From the NCBI RefSeq assembly GCF_014203215.1, contig NZ_JACHIM010000001.1, positions 124,001-188,000 on the forward strand: DNA of 64,000 bases, given 5' to 3'. Of the stretch, positions 10,330 through 20,611 are shown piece by piece. The notes under the pieces are model-generated. The model was not told the origin of the DNA. It searched no databases and was given only the letters and a program-made list of their open reading frames with translations. This DNA is from Bartonella callosciuri (GTDB lineage Bacteria > Pseudomonadota > Alphaproteobacteria > Rhizobiales > Rhizobiaceae). A program made the translations under genes and the position numbers. The stretch's first letter is position 1; each line of letters begins with the position of its first letter.

Positions 10330-10471
10330 AAGTATAAAAAAATATTTATTGTATAGCATCATAAAAACGGTATTTTCTCCGGAGCTGTTTTTGCACAATA
10401 TGCTTTGTAATTGTTCAGTAACAAGATGATGCATTTAAAATGGGTAATGAAAAGATGTGGGATATGCAAGC

Positions 10472-11554
10472 GTGATTAGAATTTCTGTGGATGTAATGGG
10501 CGGTGATTATGGTCCAGAAGCGACTATTGCAGGAGCAGCAATCGTACAAAAATCTTTGTCAGATGTTTATTTTTTGCTGTATGGGGTGGAGGAAGTTGTT
10601 GAGCCGGTTCTAAAAAAATACCCTTGTTTGCGTTCTGTTTCACGCTTCTGTCCTACAGAAAGTTATACCCGTATGGATGAAAAACCAAGCCAAGCACTTC
10701 GCAATGGGCGCAGTAAATCATCGATGTGGTACGCAATTGAAGCGGTGAAAAATGGCGAAGCTGATGCTTGTATTTCTGCCGGTAATACTGGAGCACTCAT
10801 GGCAATGTCTTATTTTTGTTTAAAAATGATGGCAGAGGCTGAGCGTCCTGGGATCGCAGGTATTTGGCCAACGCTTCGCAATGAGAGTATCGTTTTGGAT
10901 ATTGGAGCAACGATTGGTGCATCTGCTAGTCAGTTGGTTGATTTGGCGGTTATGGGGGCAGGGATGTTTCGTGCTTTATATCACACTGAAAAGCCAAGTG
11001 TTGGGCTTTTAAATGTGGGCGTTGAAGAAGTTAAGGGTCTTCATGAAATTAAAAAGGCTGGAATGATATTGCGTGAAGTGCAGTTAGAAGGTTTAGAATA
11101 TAAGGGATTTGTTGAAGGCAATGACATTGGAAAGGGAACAGTAGATGTTGTTGTAACTGAAGGGTTTTCTGGTAATATTGCCCTCAAAACTGCAGAGGGA
11201 ACTGCGCGGCAGATAGCAGAGATCTTAAATTCCGCTATGCACAGCTCTTTTTTAACATCTCTTGGCTATTTTTTATCGCGGGACGCTTTTCGTACACTGA
11301 AGCACAAAATGGATCCCGATAGGGTGAATGGTGGAGTGCTATTAGGTTTAAACGGTGTTGTCATAAAAAGTCATGGTAGTGCTAATGCTAAAGGTTTTGC
11401 TTCCGCTATCCGTGTTGGATATGAGATGGTTAATAATGGATTGTTGAAAAAAATAACTGCTGATTTACGGTGGTTTCATGAGAATAAAGAAATGCTTTTT
11501 GATCAGGAAAATGAAACGATAATAAATGGGGAAAACTATGATAAGCTTTTGTAA
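10472..11554 (+). CDS. plsX: Phosphate acyltransferase PlsX
   Basis: 360 residues. It makes acyl-phosphate from acyl-ACP for phospholipid synthesis at the membrane surface. [13 protein letters not shown] at the N-terminus and [11 protein letters not shown] are family signatures, and [20 protein letters not shown] lies in the active-site half. I start it at GTG 10472, which gives the family N-terminus [14 protein letters not shown] 10457 would add five residues. Next in the same direction is fabH after 36 bases, forming the yceD-plsX-fabH-ihfA-merR cluster. Confidence 0.94.
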   Translation: MIRISVDVMGGDYGPEATIAGAAIVQKSLSDVYFLLYGVEEVVEPVLKKYPCLRSVSRFCPTESYTRMDEKPSQALRNGRSKSSMWYAIEAVKNGEADACISAGNTGALMAMSYFCLKMMAEAERPGIAGIWPTLRNESIVLDIGATIGASASQLVDLAVMGAGMFRALYHTEKPSVGLLNVGVEEVKGLHEIKKAGMILREVQLEGLEYKGFVEGNDIGKGTVDVVVTEGFSGNIALKTAEGTARQIAEILNSAMHSSFLTSLGYFLSRDAFRTLKHKMDPDRVNGGVLLGLNGVVIKSHGSANAKGFASAIRVGYEMVNNGLLKKITADLRWFHENKEMLFDQENETIINGENYDKLL

Positions 11555-11590
11555 TATAAGTAGAAAGTATGAAGAAAAGGGTAGGAACGA

Positions 11591-12565
11591 ATGATTCGAT
11601 CCATTATGCGTAGTGTAGGGAGCGCCTTGCCCAAAAAAAGCTTATCAAATGATGACATTGCGAAATTTGTTGAAACATCAAATTCATGGATTGTTCAGCG
11701 TACAGGAATACGCCAACGTTATATTGCCAATGAAAATGAAACAACCGTTTCTTTAGGTGTTGAAGCTGCACAAAAAGCACTTATAAGGGCTGGTTTAACA
11801 ATAAAAGACATTGATTGTATTATTTTAGCTACCTCAACCCCAAATCGTACTTTTCCTGCTTCTGCTGTTGAAATTCAGCATGCTTTGGGAATGACCAAGG
11901 GATTTGCTTTTGATATGCAAGCTGTTTGCTCTGGTTTTATTTTTGCTTTAACAACAGCAGATGCCTATTTACGCTGCGGGATGGCCAAAAGAGTTTTAGT
12001 TATAGGGTCTGATACATTTTCTCGAATTTTAGATTGGAAAGATCGCACGACATGTGTGTTATTTGGTGATGGTGCGGGTGCTGTTATTCTGGAAGCACAG
12101 GAAAGCAAGGATAATCCTGCTTTTGATCGTGGCATACTCTCTACTAAATTACGCTCTAACGGTGCCTACATGGATAAGCTCTATGTTGATGGTGGTCCTT
12201 CAACAACGCAAACTACAGGCCATTTACGCATGGAAGGACGAGAAGTTTTTAAATATGCAGTTAGTATGATAACAGATGTGGTTGATGACTGTTTTGCAGC
12301 TGCTGGTATTGATTCTTCACAATTAGATTGGTTTGTCCCTCATCAGGCCAATAAGCGTATCATTGAAGCATCCGCTAAAAAATTGGGAATTGCCATAGAT
12401 AAAGTTGTGATTACCGTGGATCAACATGGTAATACATCTGCAGCATCTGTGCCATTGGCTTTAACAACGGCTATCGACGATGGAAGAATTAAAAAAGGAG
12501 ATCTCATCATGCTAGAAGCTATGGGAGGTGGTTTTACATGGGGAGCAGTTCTTATTCGTTGGTAA
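11591..12565 (+). CDS. fabH: 3-oxoacyl-ACP synthase III (FabH)
   Basis: 324 residues. It condenses acetyl-CoA with malonyl-ACP to start fatty acid synthesis. The Cys-His-Asn triad is visible: AVCSGFIF (about C113), [11 protein letters not shown] and GNTSAASVP. The N-terminal [12 protein letters not shown] motif is intact. ATG 11591 follows TAGGAACGA. It is paired with plsX, as is usual. Confidence 0.96.
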   Translation: MIRSIMRSVGSALPKKSLSNDDIAKFVETSNSWIVQRTGIRQRYIANENETTVSLGVEAAQKALIRAGLTIKDIDCIILATSTPNRTFPASAVEIQHALGMTKGFAFDMQAVCSGFIFALTTADAYLRCGMAKRVLVIGSDTFSRILDWKDRTTCVLFGDGAGAVILEAQESKDNPAFDRGILSTKLRSNGAYMDKLYVDGGPSTTQTTGHLRMEGREVFKYAVSMITDVVDDCFAAAGIDSSQLDWFVPHQANKRIIEASAKKLGIAIDKVVITVDQHGNTSAASVPLALTTAIDDGRIKKGDLIMLEAMGGGFTWGAVLIRW

Positions 12566-12643
12566 ATTATAGTTGCTTGACGATATTTGAATAAAACGTA
12601 TAAGTCATTCTATAATTTTTTAATATTTGAATAGGTGGTTATA

Positions 12644-12967
12644 ATGACAAGTAAGACAGTAACGCGTGCAGATTTAGCGAGCGTAGTTTGTAAAAGGGTG
12701 GGCTTGTCACACACTGAATCAGCAGCTTTGGTTGAATTGGTCTTGGATGAAATTTGCAATTCACTGGTGAGAGGTGAAGCAGTTAAACTCTCTTCTTTTG
12801 CAACTTTTCAAGTTCGCAATAAAAATGAACGCGTTGGACGCAATCCAAAAACTGGGGTTGAAGCACCTATCCCGCCGCGACGTGTGGTGACATTTAAAGC
12901 TGCAAATATACTGAAACAAAGAATTTTAGATTCGCATCGTGCAAGGCAAGAAGATAATATCACATAA
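12644..12967 (+). CDS. ihfA: Integration host factor alpha subunit
   Basis: 107 residues, a DNA-bending HU/IHF family protein. The signature [20 protein letters not shown] and the arm sequence [20 protein letters not shown] are intact. The alpha type is supported by its place between fabH and a MerR regulator, the standard alphaproteobacterial order. The start is ATG 12644 with AGGTGG upstream; an in-frame GTG at 12635 lies inside that ribosome binding site. Confidence 0.94.
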   Translation: MTSKTVTRADLASVVCKRVGLSHTESAALVELVLDEICNSLVRGEAVKLSSFATFQVRNKNERVGRNPKTGVEAPIPPRRVVTFKAANILKQRILDSHRARQEDNIT

Positions 12968-13167
12968 ATAAATGCTACTATAATATTTGGTATTTGTTTA
13001 AAAAATGTATATGATGGAAATCCTGTATTCTGTTTGAAGAAAAAAGTTTTTTAGTCTAAGTGCAGTCAAGTATGGTCCTATTTTTGACCAATCTTTTTGA
13101 GAAGTTGATTCTTATTAATGAATCGTTTTGGGGTTATTCGTATAGTTTTTAGATAAGGTGTTGTAAA

Positions 13168-13671
13168 ATGGATAAGAGCTCCGATGCTTTTCGCACAATT
13201 AGCGAAGTAGCCGAGTTATTGGAGCTTCCTCAGCATGTATTAAGATTTTGGGAAACACGTTTTAGGCAGATTAAACCAATGAAGCGTGGCGGAGGAAGGC
13301 GCTATTATCGCCCAGGCGATGTTGATTTGCTCAAGGGTATTAAGCAGTTACTGTATGATCAGGGTTATACAATAAAAGGCGTGCAGCGCCTTTTAAAAGA
13401 GAATGGTGTTGCTTTTGTTACTGTATTTGGTAATGGTAATCTTGATGCCATGAATGTCATAATAGAAAAAAAACATGCAGGACAGAATCCTGAAAGTACA
13501 GGTAGTAAATCTAAAAAGCCTTCTTTTGGGCTTTTGAGCTTCATGAGAAGCGAGGAAGAATCATTCGTTGGTTCTGTTAATGTTTACAAAGACAAGAGCG
13601 ATAAAGCACTATTGCAAGAAATACTGTTTGAACTCATTGAATGTAAACGCATACTTGATAGAGTGCGATAA
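13168..13671 (+). CDS. MerR family transcriptional regulator
   Basis: 167 residues. An N-terminal MerR winged helix (about 9-80) reads [19 protein letters not shown] and [19 protein letters not shown]. The C-terminal part is poorly conserved, with no metal-binding cysteine pattern. It follows ihfA after 200 bases, a position conserved in Rhizobiales. Its target genes are not known to me. It converges with thrS. Confidence 0.88.
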   Translation: MDKSSDAFRTISEVAELLELPQHVLRFWETRFRQIKPMKRGGGRRYYRPGDVDLLKGIKQLLYDQGYTIKGVQRLLKENGVAFVTVFGNGNLDAMNVIIEKKHAGQNPESTGSKSKKPSFGLLSFMRSEEESFVGSVNVYKDKSDKALLQEILFELIECKRILDRVR

Positions 13672-13720
13672 AGACGATTCCTTTTGCTTTACTATTTTCC
13701 TTTTATCTTTTAGCACACCT

Positions 13721-15697
13721 TTAAGCATTCATTAAACGATGCAAATCTGGTGGTGTTGCTTCATCTGTAAGTTGCTTAATTGCTTCTTCTATAGATAAAA
13801 AGATTTGATTTGTGCTTCCTAAGCGGCGCATGTTCACACTATTTGTCTCAGATTCCCGTTTTCCGCATACCAAAATGACAGGAATCTTTTGTAAAGAATG
13901 TTCTCGTATTTTATAGTTAATCTTTTCATTACGAAGATCTGATGTTGCGGAAAGCCCAACAGCTTTAAGCCTTGCTGTTATTTTTTTTGCATATTCATTT
14001 GCTTCGGATGTAATTGTTGCTACAATGACTTGTTGAGGCGCAAGCCAAAGTGGCATATGTCCAGCAAAATTTTCGATTAATATACCAAGAAAACGCTCCA
14101 TTGATCCAAAAATTGCGCGATGAATCATGACTGGTTGATGTTTTTCTGAATCTTTATCAATATAGAATGCCTGAAAACGTTCAGGGAGATTAAAGTCTAT
14201 TTGTGTTGTTCCACACTGCCATTCACGTCCGATAGCATCCTTCAATGTATATTCAAATTTTGGGCCATAAAATGCACCTTCGCCTGGAAGGATACTTGTT
14301 TTGATTTGTCCTGCAAATTTTTTTTCAATAGTTTTAAGGACGGATTTCATAATACTTTCCGCATGATCCCATAATGCATCAGACCCAACACGTTTTTCTG
14401 GGCGTGTTGAAAGCTTAAGGCTGATTTCTTTAAAGCCGAAATCAGCATAAGTTGATAAGATTAAGTCATTAATACTAAGGCATTCATCGGCTAATTGTTC
14501 ATCTGTACAAAAAATATGTGCATCATCTTGTGTAAAGCTACGCACACGCATAAGACCGTGTAAAGAGCCTGAGGGTTCATAACGATGGACAAGACCAAAT
14601 TCCGCAAGTCTAATAGGCAAATCACGGTAAGATTTTAACCCATGTTTAAAAATCTGCACATGACCAGGACAATTCATTGGTTTAAGAGCGTAAATATTTT
14701 CATGATCCCAATCCTCAGCTGCTGGAATTACTTTGAACATATTCTCCTTATACCATCCCCAATGGCCAGATACTTCCCAAAGTGATCTATCGAGAACTTG
14801 TGGTGCATTCACTTCGGCATATTGATGATAATCAAGGCGTCTACGCATATAGCTGATCAAATTTTGAAACATTTTCCAACCTTTTTTATGCCAGAAAATC
14901 ATCCCAGGTCCCTCTTCTTGAAAATGAAATAAGTCCATTTCACGTCCCAAGCGGCGATGATCACGCTTTTCAGCTTCTTCTAACATGTGTAAATAGGCTT
15001 TTAAGTCATTTTCGTTCGCAAATGCTGTGCCATAAATTCTCGTGAGCATCGGATTGGTGGCATCACCACGCCAATAAGCTCCTGCGACTTTCATCAATTT
15101 GAAGGCATTTCCAATTTGTCCAGTAGATTGCATATGTGGACCGCGGCAAAGATCAAACCAATCACCTTGATAATAGATTTTTAAGTCTTGGTTTTCCGGA
15201 ATGCTATCGATAAGCTCAACCTTATAAAGCTCTCCTTTTTTAGAAAAAATCTCTCTGGCTTTTTCACGAGACCAAATCTCTTTTCTAAAAGGTTTATTGC
15301 GTTGAATAATTTCACGCATTTTTTTTTCAATAGTGGTAAGATCATCCAATGTAAAAGGTTGTTGACGTGCGAAATCATAATAAAAACCATTTTCAATAAC
15401 GGGGCCAATTGTAACCTGCGTTTCAGGAAAGAGTTCCTGTACTGCTTCGGCTAGAACATGTGCACAATCATGACGTATAAGCTCAAGAGCACGCGGATCT
15501 TCTCGGGTAATAATTTCTATTTGACCAGATTCTCTTAATGGATCTGATAGATCTCGAGGGCTTCCATTAAGGCTATAGGCGACAGCTTTTTTTGCAAGTG
15601 ATTTAGAAATGGACGCTGCCAATTCTAAACCAGTCATTTCGGTGGGATAATCACGTTTTGAACCATCAGGAAAAGAAAGAGAAACAACACAAGACAT
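13721..15697 (-). CDS. thrS: Threonyl-tRNA synthetase
   Basis: 658 residues, full-length class II synthetase: TGS domain (about 1-62), editing domain with [11 protein letters not shown], catalytic core with the zinc Cys in LKPMNCPGH and motif 2 around [18 protein letters not shown], and a C-terminal anticodon-binding domain from about 555. ATG 15697 has a near-ideal AAAGGAGTG site upstream. The 5' leader 15698-15764 contains a small CCGC/GCGG hairpin, but I see no T-box or operator copy of tRNA-Thr. Confidence 0.97.
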   Translation of the reverse strand: MSCVVSLSFPDGSKRDYPTEMTGLELAASISKSLAKKAVAYSLNGSPRDLSDPLRESGQIEIITREDPRALELIRHDCAHVLAEAVQELFPETQVTIGPVIENGFYYDFARQQPFTLDDLTTIEKKMREIIQRNKPFRKEIWSREKAREIFSKKGELYKVELIDSIPENQDLKIYYQGDWFDLCRGPHMQSTGQIGNAFKLMKVAGAYWRGDATNPMLTRIYGTAFANENDLKAYLHMLEEAEKRDHRRLGREMDLFHFQEEGPGMIFWHKKGWKMFQNLISYMRRRLDYHQYAEVNAPQVLDRSLWEVSGHWGWYKENMFKVIPAAEDWDHENIYALKPMNCPGHVQIFKHGLKSYRDLPIRLAEFGLVHRYEPSGSLHGLMRVRSFTQDDAHIFCTDEQLADECLSINDLILSTYADFGFKEISLKLSTRPEKRVGSDALWDHAESIMKSVLKTIEKKFAGQIKTSILPGEGAFYGPKFEYTLKDAIGREWQCGTTQIDFNLPERFQAFYIDKDSEKHQPVMIHRAIFGSMERFLGILIENFAGHMPLWLAPQQVIVATITSEANEYAKKITARLKAVGLSATSDLRNEKINYKIREHSLQKIPVILVCGKRESETNSVNMRRLGSTNQIFLSIEEAIKQLTDEATPPDLHRLMNA

Positions 15698-15816
15698 AAA
15701 ACACTCCTTTAATCCAATTCCGCCAACGATTGCGGATGGTTTTCGAAAATTTAGTAATCATTAATTAAAGCCTATAGACTGATTTTTCTATCAATATGCA
15801 TGAAAAAAGAAAAGAA

Positions 15817-16170
15817 CTATTTGTTGTGTTTTTTAGAAACTTTCCAGTAACGCCAAGGTTTATAAAAACAATAAAAATCTCCAAGAGAGTTAGGGACTGG
15901 ATCGAATCCGTATGTTCCAAATGGACCACAACGTATAATACGAAAAACCCCCATCCATGCACCAGCCCATAACCCATGGCGTGCGATTGCTTCATAAATA
16001 TATTCTGAACAGGTTGGTACGTGACGACACTGATTTCCTATGAAACTGGAAAGTGTTATTTGATAGAAACGTATCAAGAAAATGCCAAGTAATCGTCCAG
16101 GTGTTTTTTTCCAAGGGCCCATGTAATTTCGAGTTTGTTTCTTTTTTTGTTGAGGCTTTGATTTGAACAT
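15817..16170 (-). CDS. yidD: Membrane protein insertion efficiency factor YidD
   Basis: 117 residues. The core LIRFYQITLSSFIGNQCRHVPTCSEY followed by AIARHGLWAGAWMGVFRIIRCGPFG is the complete YidD family signature. An about 35-residue basic N-terminal extension precedes it, and the C-terminus is basic. YidD helps YidC-dependent insertion at the inner membrane. Its ATG (16170) directly abuts the stop of the NifU-like gene, so the two are probably co-translated. Confidence 0.93.
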   Translation of the reverse strand: MFKSKPQQKKKQTRNYMGPWKKTPGRLLGIFLIRFYQITLSSFIGNQCRHVPTCSEYIYEAIARHGLWAGAWMGVFRIIRCGPFGTYGFDPVPNSLGDFYCFYKPWRYWKVSKKHNK

Positions 16171-16599
16171 TTATTTTTTTTCAATTTGTTCAATACAATC
16201 TACAATGGCATCAAAGGGAAGCATTGTTGATGTATGACGTATCTTGTAATCTTTAATAGGCTGTAAGCAAGAAAATGCTTCAAAGGGAACTGGAGGAGGG
16301 GGGCCGTCTTTCGTTAGCATATGATAAATAATTTCACGTAGCATTTTTAGATTCTGTGTTGTTTGTCCGATGATATGAGATGCTAAAAGTGAAGCAGAAG
16401 CTTGTCCTAGTACACATGCATGCACTTCCTGGGCGAAATCTGTAACGATGCTATTTTCCACTCTTAAATCTACAGTGATCGTTGAGCCACAAAGGCGTGC
16501 ACATTTTTTTGATGTTGCATCAGGATTTTGAAGACGCCCAATTCTACTTATATGCGCGGCATATTCAAGTATTTTATCGCTATAGATCTTGTCAATCAT
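16171..16599 (-). CDS. NifU-like iron-sulfur cluster assembly scaffold protein
   Basis: 142 residues of the NifU N-terminal/IscU-like fold. Three cysteine positions expected for cluster assembly are present: RLCGSTITVD, HACVLGQASAS and FSCLQPIKDY. The first lacks the usual NPxCGD context (it reads CGS), as in the diverged alphaproteobacterial branch that accompanies yidD and folE. No SufBCD genes are near. I infer a role in Fe-S supply, with the precise partner unknown. Confidence 0.82.
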   Translation of the reverse strand: MIDKIYSDKILEYAAHISRIGRLQNPDATSKKCARLCGSTITVDLRVENSIVTDFAQEVHACVLGQASASLLASHIIGQTTQNLKMLREIIYHMLTKDGPPPPVPFEAFSCLQPIKDYKIRHTSTMLPFDAIVDCIEQIEKK

Positions 16600-16722
16600 G
16601 GGCTAGGTTTGAAATTTCAAGAGTTAGATTGTTTCAGCTTTTAATTCTCTTATATAGAGATTATACAAAATAAAATAGATATGTAGCAAATGCTTTATCA
16701 AGGGTAAACTTGGAGTTTTTAA

Positions 16723-17346
16723 ATGTGTAATGTTGTTAAGGGAGGTGCGAAAGACCCATTTTTATCTGGGAAAGGAAGTCCCAGTTTTGAAGAAGTGGAA
16801 TCAGCGATTCGCACATTGCTTTTATGGGTGGGAGAAAATCCAAATAGAGAAGGACTTGTAGATACTCCCAAGCGTGTAGCTAAGGCATATCGCGAGCTTT
16901 TTTCTGGTTATAGCAAATCGGTTGAAGAGGTCTTAGGCACAGTTTTTGAAGAGGTTTCAGGATACAATGAATCAATAATAATAAAAAATATCCCTTTTTA
17001 TTCACATTGTGAACATCATATCATTCCAATTGTTGGAAAAGCGCATATCGTGTATCTTCCTGATAAAAGGGTTGTTGGTCTTTCAAAAGTTGCACGTGTT
17101 GTAGACATTTTCTCTCATCGTTTACAGACACAAGAGGCTATGACAGCTCAAATAGCTAATGCTTTAAAAACACATCTGGAACCTCATGGTGTTGCTGTAT
17201 TAATTGAGGCTGAACATATGTGCATGGCGATGAGAGGAATCCAAAAACAGGGGACTACAACGATTACAACAAGTTTTCACGGATATTATGAAAAAAATCA
17301 AAGTGCACAGGCTCACTTTATGAGTATGGTTCAAAAAACATCATAA
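16723..17346 (+). CDS. folE: GTP cyclohydrolase I
   Basis: 207 residues. It converts GTP to dihydroneopterin triphosphate, the first step of folate synthesis. The zinc and catalytic residues are visible in [10 protein letters not shown] and [17 protein letters not shown], and [17 protein letters not shown]-like sequence ([17 protein letters not shown]) is the N-terminal signature. TTGGAG lies upstream of ATG 16723. It is divergent from the NifU-like gene, sharing a 123-base promoter region. Confidence 0.96.
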   Translation: MCNVVKGGAKDPFLSGKGSPSFEEVESAIRTLLLWVGENPNREGLVDTPKRVAKAYRELFSGYSKSVEEVLGTVFEEVSGYNESIIIKNIPFYSHCEHHIIPIVGKAHIVYLPDKRVVGLSKVARVVDIFSHRLQTQEAMTAQIANALKTHLEPHGVAVLIEAEHMCMAMRGIQKQGTTTITTSFHGYYEKNQSAQAHFMSMVQKTS

Positions 17347-17480
17347 TACCTATCTTTAATGATTTATATTGAACTATAATTCATGAAAGTAAAATAAATA
17401 ACAGGAAAGCAAAAATAAGCTTGTACCTTCCTTTGTGATTTGTTAAAGCCAGAAAATCAAAGTGTTTTTCTTTATGACGT

Positions 17481-17565
17481 GCGGTCGTGGCGGAATTGGT
17501 AGACGCGCAGCGTTGAGGTCGCTGTGGGGTAACCCGTGGAAGTTCGACTCTTCTCGACCGCACCA
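17481..17565 (+). tRNA. tRNA-Leu (GAG)
   Basis: 85 bases including encoded CCA. Acceptor stem GCGGTCG/CGACCGC, anticodon stem CAGCG/CGCTG with loop TTGAGGT giving anticodon GAG, a class II variable arm (TGGGGTAACCCG) and T loop TTCGACT. It should decode CUC and CUU. Confidence 0.97.
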
Positions 17566-17960
17566 CCTCTAGATTATCTAGGGTATCACCTGATAGCGTT
17601 TTTTATTTCTTTTTATTTATAACATATTGTTTTCATTGCTTTTTACTTTCTTTATTCTTTATTGTCTTTTTATATATGGTTTTGATACCAGATGAATATG
17701 TCAAAAGCGCAATTCAAAAGGTGGTTTTAGAGGTGATTAGAAAAACAAGAACGCGTGATAGATTATCCGTCTTAATCTGATGGAGCTAATTTATAACTTA
17801 GTCAAAACCGCCCCATTTCAATTCACTATAGCAGAATTTTTTTTTGTGTGTTATTTGTTAATGCATTCCAGTGATGATTTTATTTCAAATCATCGGAAGT
17901 TTTAGTTCTTGTCTATAATTGGGAATGTCAAATCTTTTAATAGGATTTGGGGGTATTCTA
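17566..17960 (+). other. Intergenic region after tRNA-Leu, possible gene remnant
   Basis: 395 bases with no supported gene. An open stretch ATG 17676 to TGA 17780 would encode 34 residues, beginning MVLIPDEYVKSAIQKVV; it has no clear ribosome binding site and may be a fragment of a lost gene. I checked for a direct repeat of the tRNA 3' end that would mark an integration site and found none in the window. Confidence 0.4.
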
Positions 17961-19145
17961 GTGAGAAGTACAATATTTTTAAAGCATTTAGCGTTTTTTA
18001 TTTATATTTCTTTATTAACAGCATGTAGCACCTCGCGTGCGGTTCTTTGGCATGGGGTAAATGCAACAGCATCTATGATTACAGTGCAAAGGGAAGTTGA
18101 AGGTAAGCTCATTCTGCCGAAAGCTATTATTCCTGTGTATGTTGCAACAAGTCGTATGATGCAAAATAACTATTCTCAGCCTTATGGATCAGAACGATCT
18201 AATACAGTTCACTATAATCGCATTGATATAGGAATCCCTCAGAAACATGTGAAAGGCCTTGTTGAAATAAACGCGTATAAACCTACTCACGATAAGTATT
18301 TTGCAGCAGTGGCGTTGCAAAAATACGATAATAAGGAGCAGTTTAAACAGCAATTAAATGCCGCTTTAGCAAAAAAGCCAAAAGGAAAAAGAGAAATTTT
18401 TCTTTTTATTCACGGTTATAATAATAATTTTGCAGATGGCACATTCCGTACAGCTCAGTTTACCTACGATTATTCTTTAAATGTTGTTGCTGTGCATTAT
18501 TCGTGGCCCTCTGCTGGATCAATACCTCTTTACATTTATGATCGTGATAGCGCCCATTTTGCGCGTGATGGACTGATAGAGCTTTTGACAGTCATAAGTG
18601 AAACTAATGCCGATCGTATTTCTGTTATTGCACATTCTATGGGCAATTTCGTTATAATGGAGGCATTTAGAACTTTAGCATTACAGGGAAAATATAAACC
18701 TATTCGCCGTATTACAAGTTTTTTAATGGCAGCACCAGACATTGATGTTGATGTGTTTGAGCATCAACTTAATGATATTAAAAGATTGCCTCAACCAACA
18801 GCTATTTTGGTATCTCGTGCGGATAAAGCGCTCGCTGTTTCAGGGCGTCTTACCGGTGGACATCATCGTGTGGGAGATGGTACAGATATTGAAATGCTGC
18901 ATAGAAATGGAATAGCTGTCCTCGACTTTTCTGATGTGGATGGTGGTGCGCACAGTGTTTTTGCGTCTTCTCCGACATTGATGGCGCTTTCTCGAGAAGG
19001 TTCTTTGGCTTCGACAATTATGCAGGGTACAGAATTATCACCCAGTCAAGCGCTCCTTGCTGATAGCAGCAGTGTATTGGAGAAAACAACACATCTTATT
19101 CTTTATACACCTGTACGTTTGTTATCTCCACTCGCTCGACATTAG
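17961..19145 (+). CDS. Alpha/beta hydrolase lipoprotein (DUF900)
   Basis: 394 residues when started at GTG 17961, which places GGGGG upstream and yields a compact lipoprotein signal ending in LLTACS. Longer starts (ATG 17925) would put 12 extra residues before the signal. The body is a DUF900 esterase/lipase-like fold: the oxyanion strand IFLFIHGYNNNF, the nucleophile elbow ISVIAHSMGNF (Ser nucleophile) and a late His near GGAHSVFAS. The cell-envelope location is inferred. The substrate is unknown. Confidence 0.8.
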   Translation: MRSTIFLKHLAFFIYISLLTACSTSRAVLWHGVNATASMITVQREVEGKLILPKAIIPVYVATSRMMQNNYSQPYGSERSNTVHYNRIDIGIPQKHVKGLVEINAYKPTHDKYFAAVALQKYDNKEQFKQQLNAALAKKPKGKREIFLFIHGYNNNFADGTFRTAQFTYDYSLNVVAVHYSWPSAGSIPLYIYDRDSAHFARDGLIELLTVISETNADRISVIAHSMGNFVIMEAFRTLALQGKYKPIRRITSFLMAAPDIDVDVFEHQLNDIKRLPQPTAILVSRADKALAVSGRLTGGHHRVGDGTDIEMLHRNGIAVLDFSDVDGGAHSVFASSPTLMALSREGSLASTIMQGTELSPSQALLADSSSVLEKTTHLILYTPVRLLSPLARH

Positions 19146-19281
19146 TGTGAAAAGAGTAGGGGCTTTTCATCAAATATAAATGAATTGCAAATAGCATTTT
19201 TTAGCACTTTCTTTAGAATGGCTTTGTAAAATAAAGAATGAATAGCGGGATGAATGTAAAAACCAGTCATTAGGTGAGTTC

Positions 19282-19779
19282 ATGATGGTTGCAGGAAAGC
19301 GCTATTCCAATATCCCTATATTAGTTGATTATTTATCTCATTCCGCAGTTCAGTTATTACATATTCATACTATGCTTTTGAAGGTGAGAGAAGATCATAT
19401 GGGGGAGAAACCAAATTTATTGCATCAAATTGATTCCACAAAAAAACAACTGGATGAGATAAGTTATGCTCTTATTTTAGAGTATCGTAAACGCCAAGAA
19501 AATGAGCGCTTTTTAAAGCAAATTCTTCTATCAATTTCCGATCAACTTTTTTCACTCAATAATGGTTTTAAGGAAACTGGACGTCTTTTTTTTCAAGAAA
19601 TTAGAATGCTTCAATCTCAGATTCAGTGTTTTTATGAGAGAAGGGAGAAGCAATATTTATTGGATAGACAAGAGTCTTTTTATTCTTCATCAAAAATTGA
19701 TGAAGTCATTAAACAGTTACAAAAAGCACGGGAAAAGCTTATTGTTGAAAGTCCACATCTTTTTGAAAAAGAATATTAA
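19282..19779 (+). CDS. Hypothetical coiled-coil protein
   Basis: 165 residues that I do not recognise. It is highly charged, rich in Gln, Glu, Lys and Leu, with predicted long helices (about 50-165) and heptad-like spacing. There is no signal peptide or membrane segment. ATG 19282 has GGTGAG upstream, and codon use resembles its neighbours, so it is probably a real gene. It follows the lipoprotein esterase gene by 136 bases and precedes the Brt-like RNA locus. Confidence 0.6.
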   Translation: MMVAGKRYSNIPILVDYLSHSAVQLLHIHTMLLKVREDHMGEKPNLLHQIDSTKKQLDEISYALILEYRKRQENERFLKQILLSISDQLFSLNNGFKETGRLFFQEIRMLQSQIQCFYERREKQYLLDRQESFYSSSKIDEVIKQLQKAREKLIVESPHLFEKEY

Positions 19780-20030
19780 AGCTCATAAGAAAAGATTTTT
19801 TGATCAAAACGCTTTGGTAAAAATATTTTCAATTTTATAGAAAAAGTGTAATCAAATAGTGTCATGCTTTCAAGAAAAGAAGCTGTTGTTTGTTGTAAAT
19901 TATTTCACAATAACCTTCTGATTTCTTTTCGTCGTGAAACTTTTTGCTCGTGCGTTGAAACTTTCAAGTATTTTTCAAACAGGGTTTGGAATAACTGAAA
20001 GAATTTTTAGAAAAAACTGGCAAAAAAGGA

Positions 20031-20036
20031 TATACT
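20031..20036 (+). promoter_or_regulatory. Possible -10 box of the Brt-like RNA
   Basis: TATACT at 20031-20036 matches a -10 element and sits just before the first hairpin of the putative RNA. A -35 box is weak (TTAGAA/TAGAAA around 20007-20013). The call depends on the RNA call. Confidence 0.35.
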
Positions 20037-20041
20037 CTGTG

Positions 20042-20237
20042 AAGGGCATATTGAAAATATGCTTGTTTTTCGAGCTTTAGTTACGTATCCTGCATTTTTT
20101 AAAAATAAATAAGTTATTGGGGACATCAAATTAAATGCTACATGCCACCTTAAGAGATTAAAAGGAAAATACCTCTACGGTATCTCATCCTGACAAGCTT
20201 TTGATAAGGATGAGGTATTATTCAAAAGCTTTTTTTG
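20042..20237 (+). ncRNA. Brt-like small RNA (Bartonella regulatory transcript family)
   Basis: A non-coding interval of about 196 bases that starts after TATACT, folds a 5' hairpin GCATAT-TGAAA-ATATGC (20046-20062), and ends in a hairpin plus seven T's. It is followed on the same strand by an XRE-type helix-turn-helix gene (here broken). Size, terminator and tandem HTH gene match the Brt RNA/trp pairs described in Bartonella henselae, where they affect expression of the adhesin gene badA. Membership rests on architecture, not on a sequence alignment. The exact 5' end is estimated. Confidence 0.6.
20169..20237 (+). terminator. Intrinsic terminator with competing upstream pairings
   Basis: AAGCTTTTGA (20195-20204) pairs with TCAAAAGCTT (20222-20231), and a run of T's follows (20230-20236). 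Two other perfect pairings overlap it: CTCATCCT (20184-20191) with AGGATGAG (20207-20214), and ATACCTC (20169-20175) with GAGGTAT (20212-20218). The elements can compete or form a pseudoknot, which suggests conditional termination ahead of the HTH gene. Confidence 0.65.
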
Positions 20238-20611
20238 ATATAATACTATATTAAACTTTGATGGGAGCGTGTTATTGATCTTTTTTGATATTCAAGAAAG
20301 TTTATTTTATTTAGATTCTCCATATTTCATTAATAAAAAGTATTATAACTTCGTTAATTTTGTTTGAGAATGACTTTGTAAAAATAGTTGCTATCCTCAA
20401 GGACATAAAAGGTAAGTTTGTGCTGCTTTTTCTGAATGATTGTGACAGAATGTAAGGGATTTTTAATAATTTCGATTTTTTAGAGGTGAGAACCGATTGG
20501 GTGTAAGATATGGCTGCAAAAAACACCGCGAAAAGAAGTACTAATTCGTAATAATTGAGAAGCGCATTTTAAAATCTATCAGAACCGTAATGAAATGATT
20601 ATTCTTCTAGT
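20238..20611 (+). other. Spacer between Brt-like RNA and HTH pseudogene
   Basis: 374 bases, AT-rich, with no supported gene. A 13-codon open frame at 20510-20551 (MAAKNTAKRSTNS) is too short to call. I see no further terminator, so read-through from the RNA into the HTH pseudogene would be possible. Confidence 0.4.

Noticed and set aside
15765-15995. Minus-strand open frame overlapping yidD
   Set aside because: Shadow of yidD, which has a complete family signature in its own frame.
17481-17580. tRNA-Leu as an integration (att) site
   Set aside because: No second copy of the tRNA 3' end and no integrase within the window.
19148-19169. TGAAAAG/CTTTTCA hairpin after the lipoprotein esterase gene
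   Set aside because: Short stem with no T tract; could be chance in AT-rich DNA.
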